This document shows positions 24,085-36,814 of a stretch of 64,000 bases of DNA, one piece after another. Position 1 is the stretch's first letter; each line of letters begins with the position of its first letter. The stretch covers positions 32,873,362 through 32,937,361 of the forward strand of contig OY743170.1 of assembly GCA_963555705.1 (NCBI GenBank). The letters run 5' to 3'. Source of the stretch: Ligustrum vulgare (taxonomy: Eukaryota > Streptophyta > Magnoliopsida > Lamiales > Oleaceae). Position numbers and translations under genes: made by a program. The notes under the pieces are model-generated. The model made no database searches. It saw only the letters and a program-made list of their open reading frames with translations, and was not told where the DNA came from.

Positions 24085-25330
24085 TCACCCCGCCATCGCC
24101 CACCACCCCACCCCCACCACCACCCCCACCACGACCCACTCCACCCCAAAAATAAGTTTTTTTTTTCCTTGAGATGTTTTCCCACCCTTCCCCATCGCAC
24201 CTCACCTAAAATGATTTTTTTCTACTACTTTTCTACAACTTGTCCAAACCCTACCCTGCCACCCACCCCAACTCCACCCCACCTAAAATTAATTTTTTTC
24301 TTCTAATTTTCCTCACCTCATCCCACCCTACCCCGTCACAGACCCTACCCCACGCCGTCATAAATGATTTTTTTCTACTACGTTTTCACAACTCGCCTAG
24401 ACCCTACCCCGCCACCCACCCCACCTAACTCAAAATTAATTTTTTCTTCTAATTTTCCACACCCCCACCGACCCCTCCCCCGACCCTACCTTACCACCCA
24501 ACCACTCACCCAATCGATCCAACCCACTCCACCTAAAAATGATTTTTCTTCTTCTACTTTTCCACACTCCGCCCAGACCCTGCCTCCACAGCCCACCCCA
24601 ACCCTTTTTTCAAATTTTCCACACCCCCACCCACCCCTACCTTGCCACCCATCCAACAAACAGATCCCACCCCACCCCACCCAACACAACCGAAAAATGA
24701 TTTTTCTTTCTTCCAATTTTCCAAACCTACTCAGACACAACCCCACCCAAAAACAAATTTTTTCATCTAACTTTCTACACCCCGCCACCCACTTCACCCA
24801 AAAATGATTTTTTTTTTGTTCTACTTTCCACACCCCACCCACCCACCCACCCCGTCGCCGACCATACCTCGCCACCCATCCAACAAACTGATCCCACCCA
24901 CCCCACCCCACCCCACCCCACAAAAAATAATTTTTTTCTTCTACTTTTCTACACCTGGCCCGCCCAGACCTACCGTCGCCTCCCACCCCCACCCAAAAAT
25001 AATTTTTTTTCTTCTAATTTTTCCCACCCACCCACTCAGACCCAACCCCACCCAAAAATAAATTTTTTCTTCTAACTTCCTACACCCCACCCACCTCACC
25101 ACCCACTTCACCTAAAAATGATTTTTTTGTTCTACTTTCCACACCCAACCCAACCCCATCCACCACCCCACCCAAAAATAATTTTTTTCTTCTAATTTTT
25201 CACACCTCAACCCGACCCTACTCCGCCACCCACTCCACCCAAAAATGATTTTTTTCTTCTACTTTTCCACACCCCACCCACCCACCCACCCCACCGTCCC
25301 GTCCCATCCCATCCCACCCCACCCCACCCG
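24085..25330. repeat. C-rich degenerate tandem array
   Basis: More than a dozen diverged units, roughly 60-100 bp each. A unit has a C-rich part (CCACCCCACCC) followed by a core resembling AAAAATGATTTTTTTCTTCT and ACTTTTCCACACCCC. Long open frames on both strands here are a by-product of the biased composition and contain no domain. One strand is pyrimidine-rich for long runs. Confidence 0.85.
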
Positions 25331-25389
25331 AAAAGTCATAATTTATTCACAAATCATAATTATAAATTTAATCACAAATTTCATCGCAA

Positions 25390-27390
25390 CCCAATACATA
25401 CAAGTGTCAGTTGGTCACATAAAGCCACAGTTTGTGTGCGGTCACACAAGGTCACAGTTCGTTCGCACAAAGTCACAGTTTGGTCACATAAAGTCACAGT
25501 TGGTCACACAAGGTCACAGTTCGTTCACACAACATTGCAGTTTGGTCACATATGGTCACACAAAGTCACAGTTCGTTCGCACAAGGTCGCAATTTGATCA
25601 CACAAGGTCATAGTTATGTCACATAAAGTTTGTAACATATTATTTAATTCAACGGGTCACGTCCAATAATTACAAAGTCATAGTTGGTCATAATCTCTAA
25701 TATAATTGATCACATTTGTGATTAGAAAAGTCACGCAAAGTCAGGGTTGACACAAATCGAATAGTCACATTCTACTCATCACAAGTCACATAAAGTCACA
25801 ATTAGTCAAATGGTTGGTCAATATTTTTTTGTTATAATTACCAAATAATTAAATGACTTATTTTCTTGGTCATGATTATGTTCGGTCACACAAAGGCGCA
25901 ATTAGGTCAAAGGTCACAGTCCAGTAATATGAGGTCACATCCTCGTCCAATGGTCACACAATGTCATAGATGGTCACAGTGTCTAATATAATTGTTCACA
26001 ATTATTCATAGTTGGTCATATGCTATTTTTTTATTAGTCACAATTCTTAGTCACAATTAGTCAATATTTTGGTCAAAATAATTTGTCAAATTTGTGATCG
26101 ATAAAATTTTGTAACATATAAATTAATTAAACGGGTCACGTCCAATAGTCACACAAAGTCACCCGAGGGGGGGGGTCACAATCACCCATATAATTGGTTA
26201 TATATCTGAATAGAAGAGTCACACAAAGTCACAAGTGACACAAATCAAATGGTCACATTTCGTATTTCTCACAAGTCACAGTTAATCACAATTTAGTCAC
26301 ATATACAAATTTAATTGCAAATTTAACCCCGCACCCACCCCACCTCACCCCCACAAACTCACAGTTGGTCACACAAAGTCACAATTACAAATTTAGTAAC
26401 AAAATTTGCCCCACCCAACCTCATTCCATCTCCTGCACAAAATCAATTTTAATAATAATTACAATTTTAGACGCAAGTTTCACAATCACCATCACCCTCG
26501 ACTCCACCCACCCCAACCCAAAGTCAAAGTTGGTCACAAAAAAGTCATAATTTGGTCACAATTACAAATTTAGTAAAAAACTTCGCCATGCCTCATCTCC
26601 CACCCCACCCCATCCTACTTACAAAGTTACATTTGGTCACATCAAAGTCATACTTTAGTCACAATTACAAATTTAGTCTCAAATCTCACCCAAACCCACC
26701 CACCTACCCTCCAAGTAAAGTCACAGTTGGTCATAAAAGTCACATTTCAGTCAAAATTACAAATTTTACCTCACCTCACCTCACCCTGCCCCCATCCCAC
26801 CCTTCCTAACTCGCAAAGTCACAGTACGATCATAATTACAAATTTAGTTGTAAATCAAACGATCACATTCAATATTCATCACAAGTAGCACCAAGTCACA
26901 ATTAATCAATATTTTGATTACAATTACCTAATAAATTGGTCACATTTGAGACTAGAAAAGTCACACAAAGTCACAGTTGGCAATTAATCAATATTTTGAT
27001 CACGTTACCTAATAAACATGTCACAATCACTCATATATTGGTCACATTTGTGACGATAAATTTTTTTTAACATATAATTAATCGCAACTACAAATATAGT
27101 TACAATCAAATATTTTTAAATGCGTGTTATTTGTCGATCACAATCTACTTGTTTTTTTGGTCACAATTAATCAATATTTCAATCACAATTACCTAATAAT
27201 TTGTCACATTTGTGTTTAATCAAAACTTCTTAACATTAAATTAATTCAACGAGTCACGTCCAATGATAACACAGTCACGTTTGGTCGCAATCACTCATAT
27301 ATTAGTGACAACTTTTTACTAGAACTCGTCACAAGTTCACAAAGTAACAATTCATCAATATTTTAATCACGATACGTAATAATTGGTAAC
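25390..27390. repeat. GTCACA array with about 10-bp spacing
   Basis: About 2 kb densely packed with the hexamer GTCACA and close variants. In the best-preserved part (25414-25620) copies often lie 10 bp apart, for example 25414 and 25424, 25441 and 25451, 25483, 25493, 25503 and 25513. Larger units include GGTCACACAAAGTCACAGTT. The array decays to the right into CACAATTAC/AATATTTTGGTCA words. It has no protein-coding support. Confidence 0.85.
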
Positions 27391-27600
27391 AATCATCCAT
27401 AATTGGTCATAATTACCTAAAACACCATCAAATGGTATAAACCGCCACCAAAACCACCACCCACAACCATCAAAGCACGTCACCACGAACCATCCACCCC
27501 AGCCTACTCCTAACACAGAACCATTGAACCATTGAACCATCAACAACCACCACAGATCCACCACCACCACAATCACCACATATTACGACATTAAATTAAA
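27391..27600. repeat. ACC-rich tail of the array
   Basis: Low-complexity CCACCA/ACCATC-rich sequence, including the direct repeat GAACCATTGAACCATTGAAC. A similar ACC-rich end follows the related tract at 32390-32790. Confidence 0.55.
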
Positions 27601-27823
27601 TAAAACATTTTTCATCAATATATTTTAAGTGATTTTATTTTTCCCCCAAATCTTAAAAGTAAAATTATAAATCATTGCTAATTATTTAGACAATTAAGAG
27701 GAGGTGAAATTAATCTTTTGTTAGTATGAAAATGACAAGAATTTTGAATATCAATTCATTAATGACAAATGATAATTATAGTACATAAATTAATTTTCGA
27801 GTCTTTTTTATCAATTATGTTTT

Positions 27824-27933
27824 AAAAGGTGTAATTAACTTATCATTATCATAGTAACTTTTCTATAAAATTAACAATAAAAAGGTGCAATTAACTTATC
27901 ATTATCATAGTAACTTCTCTATAAAATTAACAA
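27824..27933. repeat. 55-bp tandem duplication
   Basis: Two adjacent copies (about 27824-27878 and 27879-27933) of a unit with GGTGTAATTAACTTATCATT and TCTATAAAATTAACAAT; they differ at only a few bases. Confidence 0.88.
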
Positions 27934-30093
27934 TCGACAACTCACATAATGAAATTAACAAATATTACATGAAAATGAAAAAAAAAAAAAAAAAATTCCC
28001 ACGCGTGTGAATAACCAAAATAAAAGTGTCAATTATGTTCGTATTGCTTATGAAGCCGAAAAATTAACTAAACTAAATTAAAATTAATCAAGTACGTTAA
28101 AAAAATAATATATTAAAAACTAAACTTATGTTGACATTTCTACATGTTACCAACTATTATTATGTTGGATCACTTTTTTACATAGACAATTTCACTAAAA
28201 ATAACTTATTCTTGGATAACATAGATTACATTTATCCGTTAAATTCTAACACGTGTCATAATTAATGAACAAATGTAAAAATAAAATAAAATAAAATAAA
28301 TAGAAATACTTCTGCTCAACTTTAATCATGCAGTTAAATTAACCTTTTAAGTTTATTAATATAATAGATCTTTAATTACTGCAAGTTTTTTAATTCCAAG
28401 AAATATTGAAATCATTGAAGACTTGCTCCGTTAATGCAGTTGACGAATGAAAATGAAAGTTTTATTAATTATACCAATTTGGAAGAGATTTTTTGGCCGA
28501 AAAATGTGTGTTTGTGTGTTTTTGACTGCTATGTTATTACTAGTATCGCACCTTGTGTTGCACAGAAGAATAATATGAAATGATTTTATTGTAAATATCA
28601 TTACAAAATAGGAAAAAATTGAACACATAATTTGCTTTGATTAATGATAGAAACTGTCAACGAATGCTCAAAATAGAAATAAAGTATAATTCTCATCAAT
28701 TTTGGAAAAATTCTTCAAATAATTCATTATTTGTACAATTTGTAGTTGCTCACACGCGTGTGATACACGAAAGTTGCTATAGACAAAACATATTTAAACA
28801 ATTGCTCAAATTTAAATATAATAATGCAATTTTTCAAATATATATTGTATAAAATAACTAAAAAATTTCGTCCAAATATTTTTGACTAACGTGAATAGAA
28901 ATAATAACCTTCAAAATATTATAATTTACATAAAATAAAGTAATTATAACAAATTAAATATATGCGGTCATATATATAAATAAATGTAAAAAATTAAGCA
29001 ATATTGACGATGCACAAAAGTGAAAATCAACCTCAAAATTTGTGGGTCACGAACGTGGAATTCAACTCAATAGATCCTTCGCATATTGAATAATTTTTTT
29101 TAATGCGTTGCATTTAATTAAACATAATTAAATGTACATTTAATTATTAATTGAATATAATCAAATGCATATTTAATTATATGTCAATAAAAAATTATTT
29201 TTGAAAATGTAAATAAAATATATATAGTGAGTCTTTTTGTCTATATATGTTAATAAAATTAAGAAATAAAGTTTCACCATTTTTTATGGCATATAATTAT
29301 TTTTTTAATATTTTAATAAAATTGTAAATCGTTGAATTGTTTTATCATCTTAACATGAAAACAGGCCAAAAAGAGGTGTAGGATAAATTTTTTGATATAA
29401 TTAGATTTTTAAGCATTAATTATTATTTTAAAGTGTTTTTCTAAAAAAATAATCATTAATTTTAATAAATATTGTCAAATTAATTGATCATTCTTTCTTC
29501 ATACGACAATTTCTTCTTTCTTCATACTGACAATTTCTTTGTTCATATTGTTACATTATTATTTTAACAAAAATTACCGATCGATCAATTTTTTAATACA
29601 AATTATATGAACTAATTGTTAAAATCTATAATACATTTTTGCATATTTTAGTTATTTAAATTTATAATGAAAAATAGAAAAATGAATTGAATCAGTAAAT
29701 AATTAAAAATAATATGAAAATGATGAATGAATTGAAGAAATCTTAAATTTGTAAAATTAACCCAACTTAATTGGATTTACTTTAAAATTCGTATAGTTAT
29801 TATTTATTTTAATTTGATGAGAAAAAACTAGAACATAAATTAATCGTCTATGACTAAAATGAATTTAGTTAACTAATTATAGATATTATTATAGGACTTA
29901 AATGATGTAATTTAAAATGAATTAGATATTGAGGAAAAATAAAATAAAATATAAAATAAAATTTTACTTTTAAGTTTTTATATGATTTTACGGACAATAT
30001 ATTTACAATTTGCTCTCACTTGTTAGCTGGACTTAAATGATATAATTTAAAATAAATTAGATATTGGGGAAAAATAAAAAATAAAACTTTAGC
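27934..30093. other. AT-rich intergenic DNA
   Basis: No gene is supported. It contains a probable Helitron 3' terminus at 28540 (listed separately). The small open frames at 28431-28852 have no domain. Confidence 0.5.
28540..28565 (-). mobile_element. Probable Helitron 3' terminus
   Basis: On the minus strand a small hairpin-like GTGCAACAC word is followed by GGTGCGATACTAGT, i.e. the CTAG end with T next to it, as in plant Helitrons. I could not place the matching 5' end. Confidence 0.4.
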
Positions 30094-30667
30094 TTTAATT
30101 TTTTATATGATTTTAAGGATAATATATTTACTATTTGCTCTCACTTGTTAGCTTGCATTAAATTTCTCAATATGATCTTTAATTTGACACCCATATTACA
30201 TATTTTTCGATTTCAGAATAATGCAATAATTATTAAAAGAAGAATAATAATAAAATAGAAAAAAATAACATTTTGATGTTATTAATAGCATAGCACGGAT
30301 GCCAATACAATTAATGACACATGTAAAATAATAATTGCTAAATACATGATTTTACGGATAATATATATTTTGATATGATTTACGGATAATATATTTACCT
30401 ATGATTTTACGGATAATATATTCTTTAATTTTTTATATGATTTTATGGATAATATATTTACAATTTGCTCTCACTTATTAGCTTGCATTAAACTTTTCAC
30501 TGTGATCTTTAATTTGACACCCATATTACATATGTTTCGATTTCAAAATAATACATTAATTATAAAAAGAATAATAATAAAATGGAAAAAATAACATTAT
30601 GATGTTATTGATAGCATATCACGGGTGTCAATCCAATTAATGGCACGTGTAAAATATTAATTGCTAA
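30094..30667. repeat. Imperfect direct repeat, about 245 bp twice
   Basis: 30094-30343 and 30424-30667 align throughout, sharing ATTTGCTCTCACTT, GATCTTTAATTTGACACCCA and a TAGCATA(G/T)CACGG word. A shorter third copy of the first part lies near 29965-30030. The origin is unknown; the CACGG(A/G)TG words recall Helitron or MITE ends. Confidence 0.75.
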
Positions 30668-30845
30668 AATATTTAATATACTATTTTTAGCAAAAAAGTT
30701 TCAAATTTAGAAAGGTTTTTTGGAGGGAAACTATGTGTGTATTTTTGATATATATATATATACTATTTTTTAATAAAAAAAATTCCAAATTTAAAAAGTC
30801 TTTTTGGCGGAAAATTACGTGTGTATTTTGGTGACGACTATTCTA

Positions 30846-30848
<3 letters not shown>

Positions 30849-30892
<44 letters not shown>
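30849..30892. repeat. (TA)n microsatellite
   Basis: Uninterrupted AT dinucleotides. Confidence 0.97.
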
Positions 30893-30895
<3 letters not shown>

Positions 30896-30989
30896 GATTA
30901 TATATACTTAAGATCTGGGATTTTATTTCCAAATTTAGCTTGTATTTATTAAAATAAATATATTTTATTAAATATCTAAGTTAATATCA

Positions 30990-32400
30990 CAATAACATAC
31001 ATTTATAGTCACAAATCACAAATTATGAAATTAATTGGTCACAGATTATTTTTTGATCACAAATCGTAATTTCTTTTATACATCATAATTATTTTCTCAA
31101 TCACAAATTACAAATTTTATATGTCACAATTTATTTATAAAGTCACAAATCACAAGTTTTATAGGTAAAAACTTATTTCAGAATTCAAATTTTTTTTATC
31201 GTTCACAATTATTTTTCGGTCACAAATCACAAATTTTATAGGTTAGCTTATTTCACAGATATAATTTATCAAATTACTTGGTCATGACTCATTTTTCGAT
31301 CAAATTATCAATTTAATTGGTTATAAACCACAAATTTTATGATCACAAATTATCAAATTAATTGACTTCGACTTATTTTTCGATCATAAATTATTATATT
31401 AAAATCAACAACTTAGCCCCTGTTCTCTTTGCTGTTTTGAGGTCGTTTTCTGTTTTTATTTTCGAAAACGCTAAAAACGCGTTCTCTTTACCATTTTTGA
31501 AAACGCATTTTGGAAAAAAAAAAAAAAAAAAAAATTGTACACAAAACGGAAAAGGCCCGAAACATCGTTTTGGGCGTTTTGTGTGTATTTCGACAAAAAA
31601 TGTCCAAAACGCGGAAAACGCGTTTTGGGAATTTTTTTTTTTTTTTTATAGAATTATCTTAACTTAGAACTAAGCTTAATATAAAGTTTTTATTTTTTTT
31701 ATTATTTTTTTTAGAATTATCATAGCTTTGAACTAAGCCTAAATAAAGAATTTTTTTTATTTTTTTTTTAGAATTATCCTAACTTGGAACTTAGTTTAAA
31801 TAAAGTTTTATTCAATTCAATATCAACATTACAAAAAAAAATTAAATGAGAATTCTTGTTGTTATATTTCAAAAAATGCAATGATAAATGGACTCTGGTG
31901 GTTTTGAAAGAACTTGCATTTTTTGGATTTTAATAGAAGTAGAGCTTTCTCAAGTCCCGAACCTGACCAAGCTGTGTTAATATAGACTCTTAATACTCAC
32001 ATTAGTGTGTTACATGTAACCATATTTTTAGTGTATTGTGAAAGGAAATTTGAATTGGAGTTAGTAGTATTCTGCAAGCAAATTAATTAAAAATAGTTTA
32101 AATAGTGTTCTGCAAAATTTCAAACAGAACGTGTTTTCCAGCTTTTCATTTTCAAAAACAGTTTTCAGAAATGACAAACCAAACGCGTTTTCAGCAAATT
32201 TGAAAACAAAAATGAAAACACAAAACACAAAACATTTTCGAAAATGAAAATACAAACAGAACGCCACCTTAATTTTCGGGTTAAAAGTCGCCAAATAAAT
32301 AGTCACAATTACCCTCACTAATGGTCACGGTCTACTTTTCATCTCCCCTCACTCATCTAAACCCCATCAATGTTGACGTCGTTAAAATCTTTGATCTATC
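30990..32400. repeat. Second GTCACA-type tract, split by a Harbinger-like insertion
   Basis: Degenerate GGTCACAAATCACAAATTTT words occur from 30990 to about 31410 and resume at 32293 (AGTCACAATTACCCTCAC). It resembles the worn right half of the 25390-27390 array. The sequence between 31416 and 32268 is an inserted transposon. Confidence 0.65.
31416..32268. mobile_element. Non-autonomous PIF/Harbinger element, 853 bp
   Basis: The ends GCCCCTGTTCTCTTTGC and GGTGGCGTTCTGTTTG (reverse complement) are related to the ends of the 13336-19452 element. TTA is duplicated at 31413-31415 and 32269-32271. Subterminal sequence is full of AAAACGC/GCGTTTT words on both sides. No transposase coding sequence is present. 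Confidence 0.82.
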
Positions 32401-32425
32401 ACCTCCACCAATTCACCACAACCAC

Positions 32426-32720
32426 TAGTGATGGCAACTGGGGCGGATTCGGTCCGGTCTCCCGACCCATGCCCCACCCCAGAAATTTTGGGGTGGGTCA
32501 CCATCGCCATCCCGTTTAATTTTTTTTTTTTTAATTTTTTCTTATTTATTTTTATTATTTAATTTAATTTGACAGGTTCGGGTTGGGGTGGCCAAACCCG
32601 CCCCCACCCCATCACTCGGTCGTGTCACAAAAACCCGTCCTACGGATAGGCGGGGCAGGTTTTTTTTTTGCCCCATTCTTGTTGGGTACACGTCGGATCG
32701 AATTTTTTTTGTCATCTCTA
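32426..32720. mobile_element. hAT-type MITE, 295 bp
   Basis: An exact 8-bp duplication ACAACCAC flanks it (32418-32425 and 32721-32728). The ends are TAGTGATGGCAAC and TAGAGATGACAAA (reverse complement). The interior is rich in GGGGCGG/CCCCACCCC words. An 8-bp target and TAG...GATG ends are as in hAT elements. Confidence 0.88.
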
Positions 32721-32728
32721 ACAACCAC

Positions 32729-34330
32729 CATTATAACTACCCACACTGCATGAAAAACACAACCACTTAGCACCACCACTAACTCACCGTGACCATTCTT
32801 CTCTGCCTATCTCTATTTTCCCTTTCAATTTCATGTCCTCTTTTTCCATAGAGGACCCGTTAACGATGAGGATCGAGTTAGGCTCTTCAAACTTTTATTA
32901 ATTTGAATTAATTTCACTTCATGTTTTTCTGGATTGATACATATGCATTTAATTAGTGTTTAGAAAATCGAAAATCGGTTCTGCCCGAAAAAGGCAACGG
33001 GTCAATGATCAGAATGTCAGATTGGAGTCGAACCAATTTTAATTAAAAATTAATAATTATTTCAATAATCACAAAATTTCGTAAAAAAAAAATATCTATT
33101 TTTAAAAATTTATAAATAAATGAAAAATATATTTAAAAAATGAACAAAATAATCTTAAAAGGAGTGAAAAAGGATAAAAGTAATATCATAATATAAAAAA
33201 ATGTTAACCTAGGAGCCAATAACCCTCAGTGTCCTATTGGACACTGCCCCTTTAGTTATATATATATAAATCAATTTTAAGATTTGGACAGAGTTGATCG
33301 GGTCGCGGTTAAACCGCTAAAAAACTCGGTTTCCAGTCCTATTTTTTATTAGGCAATTTTCTTGCTCAATCGAACCGATTTTTCGGCCGGTTCACTATTT
33401 TTTCGGTTGAACCAGCTAGTCCGGTTCAGTTTTCTAAATATTGATATAAATTCGATATTTTTTCCTTCTAATTTTGGAAATTTTAGCAGTTATAACCACC
33501 AGATTCCTCTCGATAGCTTTTCTAAACATTGATATAAATTCAATATTTTTTCCTTCTAAATTTGATATTTTTCTCCTTCTAATTTTAACAATTTTTGCAA
33601 TCATCCTCGTAGGAATGACGAGGAACGACGCAAAAGAGCTCACTGCGACTACATTTATATCTGATCAAACATACCTTCCTCCGGCAATCGAAGCACCGAT
33701 TCACTACAGCTTCAACTACACAACCTTTACTGAATTCGAATACTCTTTCTTCAAATCCTTACAGATCTAAACGAATTTAATTTCCTCTTGAACCGAAGAC
33801 CTCAAGGACGAGCTGGATCTAAATGACTTCTTAGATCCAGCAACCGCCATGACCATGGCAAATGCGAGGCAGTTGAGGTACCACAAAAGTATTTCTTTGT
33901 TCTTTAATGCAATCATTACAATTTATAAACCAATTTATAAATCACTTTTCAAATACACACATTTTCTATCTCCACTTGTGAACCACTCAATTTACCTCAA
34001 AAATATAAATAAGCAAATTTATAATTGTTATAGTGTTATTTAACAGAGCCTTACATAAATCATTGGCCGCATAAATTTTTCCTAGATCTTAGTGGTAGGT
34101 GCAGGACTTGGGATGGGAAAGACGAGAATATGAATGAATTAAGGTTTGAGGTGGGATGAGGTCGGTAGTTTAATTTTATAATATCTTTTGTAATAATAAA
34201 ATATTTATTAATAGATGTAAAATAGGTAATTAAAACCTAATTTTTGAAATGTAAAATTTGTAATCTTATTGTTGAAGTGTGATCTTTAAAAATAGGGTTC
34301 CATATAATTTTCCCTCAAAATTTATTCGAT
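32729..34330. other. Intergenic DNA
   Basis: No recognisable gene. There is a perfect 8-bp hairpin at 33227-33246 and a partial duplication of a TTGATATAAATTCGATATTT word (about 33440 and 33530). The open frame 33474-33770 has a hydrophobic stretch but no homology I recognise. Confidence 0.45.
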
Positions 34331-36814
34331 TGTTAGTCGAAGAGTTACTAATCAAGAGGGAGTGAAATTGTTTATATAAATTTTTCGATAAATCATCTCA
34401 AACTTAAAATCAATAAATATAAGTATAAATAATTATCTTAACAAAAGTAACTCTACTATGGATGTAGAGTGCTATAAAGATGAAAACTTAATTAATAAAG
34501 TATAACACTTAGAGATAATATTGCAGAATGTAAATTGACAAACTAGAGTAAGTGCAATGTAAATAAGTAAAAGAGAATAGATGAGGCAAATGATACTTTT
34601 AAGGATTTTCGATCCAACTACTTGATCTAAGTCTTTCGATACCAAGTTCTTCATCACGAGTAAGGTCTTTGTAATAAGTTTGATTGACTTAAAGGTGCAA
34701 TCGCAATATTGAGCATTTAAGGGACCTCAATATGACACTGGTAAGTTACAACAAGGGGAACCGATCCTTAACTGACTTACAACAAGGAGCACTCTATTGA
34801 AAAATGATATACTGAAATTAAATATCAATGGACTTAAGCCAACACCTCAATAAGTAGCAATTAATTAAGCTTGAGTGTTAGAGAAAAAATTTGATGCAAT
34901 AATAATGAAAGATCTTAATGCAATCAAACAAAAATTTTCAAATAATATAACCTCTTGTTAAATGATAGAATCAAGTTAATTACTAAGATATGATAACATT
35001 TGAATAATTAACAATACGTTAAGCTCAAAGTGTTTAGACATTAATGGAACTCTGATGAATCAAAATATCACGAAAAATATAATGCAATTACCCAAAGTTC
35101 TTCAATAAAAATTCTCTTGTTAAAAGACTAAAACAAATTTAGAAAAAATAAAGACTAATGCTTCAATTTCATGATTTGATGTGAAGATGTTGAAGAAGCG
35201 TGTGCCATGTAAAATCAAGGATCTTCACAAAAACTCTTTCAAAATTTTGCTAAGTTTGAAAAAAATAAATTTTGATCAATCAAAGTTTTCTAATCAAGAT
35301 TGTTGATATAGGAAAATTACGTCAAGGTCCAATCTGATATCTCTAAATAAAATGGACTTAGCCCGTTTGAGAAATCTTCAAAGCGGGCTAGGCCCATATC
35401 AGGTTTTCCATTGGATCAACGAATCTCAGTATACAAGTTCGACAGTCCGAAGTAAGAGTTTAGAACTTTCTCATGCAGAAGAATACTCCTAAGGTCGGTA
35501 AAAAGTTAACCTTAGTAAAAGCATGGGCTAAGGAGAGCTCTGCTTAGCACGAAGATTACTTACCTCAAAGCATGTGTGTTGCCTAGAGCCAAATAATTCA
35601 AACAATATCCCTGCAAAGACGGCTCCTACCATGCATATTTGCAGGGAATATTGTACTATTGGGCCCCACTAGAAGCATGGTTAAAACCTATTCAACAAGT
35701 TATAATCATTATTTGTATAGATTAGTGTGAAAATATCTATATTCAACTACAGTAAACCTTAAGTATTGTCCATAAATAGAAGGGTTTAACACATTGTAAG
35801 GTAGGCAAAATTAAGAATCAAGAACCATTACTATACTTCCAAAAACTCACGCATTTTCTCTCCCAAAATTTTGGTTATGCTATTATACGATTATAAAAAA
35901 ATTATATGATTGAAGTTGGCTAAAAAATTTCCGCATCTCCACCGCGATTTCTGACATCAACGAAGATAAATGAATATATTACAACTACGATTAATGGATT
36001 TTTCAATAAAAATCTTTCTTAAATATCATGTAAGTTGTTAAATTGAATGAGCAAGATATGGATATTTATAGAGAGCAAAATTGACAAATAGAAACTTTCG
36101 ATTGATCAGTACAGCCGATCGAAATATAGAATATAGCGGTTAAATATTTCGATTGTTAGACATTTGGTTGAACAACTTTTGGTCCACCGATAACTTTCGA
36201 TTGACCGTTAAATGCATGTTTTAGAAAATTTAGTTCATGTCAACTTGTGTCTTATACTTAAATCCATTTCATATTTTGAAACATAATATTTTTATGCAAG
36301 TGATGATTGATGTAAAACATTTAAAAGCAATATTGACTTGATAAAAATATTTTATGCAAATAATGAAATGTGTTTGATGCAAAAAATCATTTCCAAGCTC
36401 ATAGGAATTTATTGCTAATGATTGAGAGCGTTGTACATTTACATGTCTAATTAACTTAAACTTGATCTCTAATCTTGTAAGCTTGAATTCTTGATCTTCA
36501 TGTCATGCATTATATCTTGAATCTAGATTCTTTACTTCTATATTGATCTTGAATCCTTGCCATAATGGTTCAGGTCCTATTAGTATCCATGATACAAGTC
36601 GAATCCTAGATGCAGGAATATAAGAAGTTTACTTTGTTCTTCGCATTTTGTGTGCTTGATCATATAGTTTTGTTTTATATCTTTGAAAGACGATTTGAAC
36701 ATTGAATACTTTGAAGAATATCATTACATGAAACGCTTGAAGCACATTTGTTAACAACATAATATAATCTTTTTTTATGATCAAAATAATAAGGTTGAAG
36801 TTAACCACAGGTCA
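34331..36814 (-). mobile_element. Degraded Copia-type 3' LTR
   Basis: On the minus strand it starts TGACCTGTGGTTAAC, right after a purine-rich AAAATGGAGAAATTGC tract, and ends TTCGACTAACA. Near its end is a TTTCACTCCCTCTTG word, as is common in long Copia LTRs. It aligns with the LTR fragment at 13552-14990. A separate solo LTR with its own target duplication is inserted at 35301-35962. Without it the LTR is about 1.8 kb. No coding region remains beside it. Confidence 0.55.
35301..35962 (+). mobile_element. Solo LTR, 662 bp
   Basis: It starts TGTTGATATAGG and ends GACATCAACG, with an inverted TGTTGA/TCAACG end. It is flanked by a perfect AAGAT duplication (35296-35300 and 35963-35967). A CATAAATAGAAGGG promoter-like word lies near 35770. 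The sequence has no internal region or second LTR nearby, so it arose by LTR-LTR recombination. Superfamily unknown. Strand is inferred from the TATA-like word. Confidence 0.85.

Noticed and set aside
24240..25061. Several Pro/Thr-rich open frames on both strands
   Set aside because: By-products of the C-rich tandem array; both strands are open because of composition, with no conserved domain.
25390..27390. CRISPR-like array
   Set aside because: Repeats are short, degenerate and lack regular unique spacers; the window is plant nuclear DNA.
33474..33770. 98-codon open frame with a hydrophobic stretch
   Set aside because: Contains a local sequence duplication, no homology recognised, no gene context.
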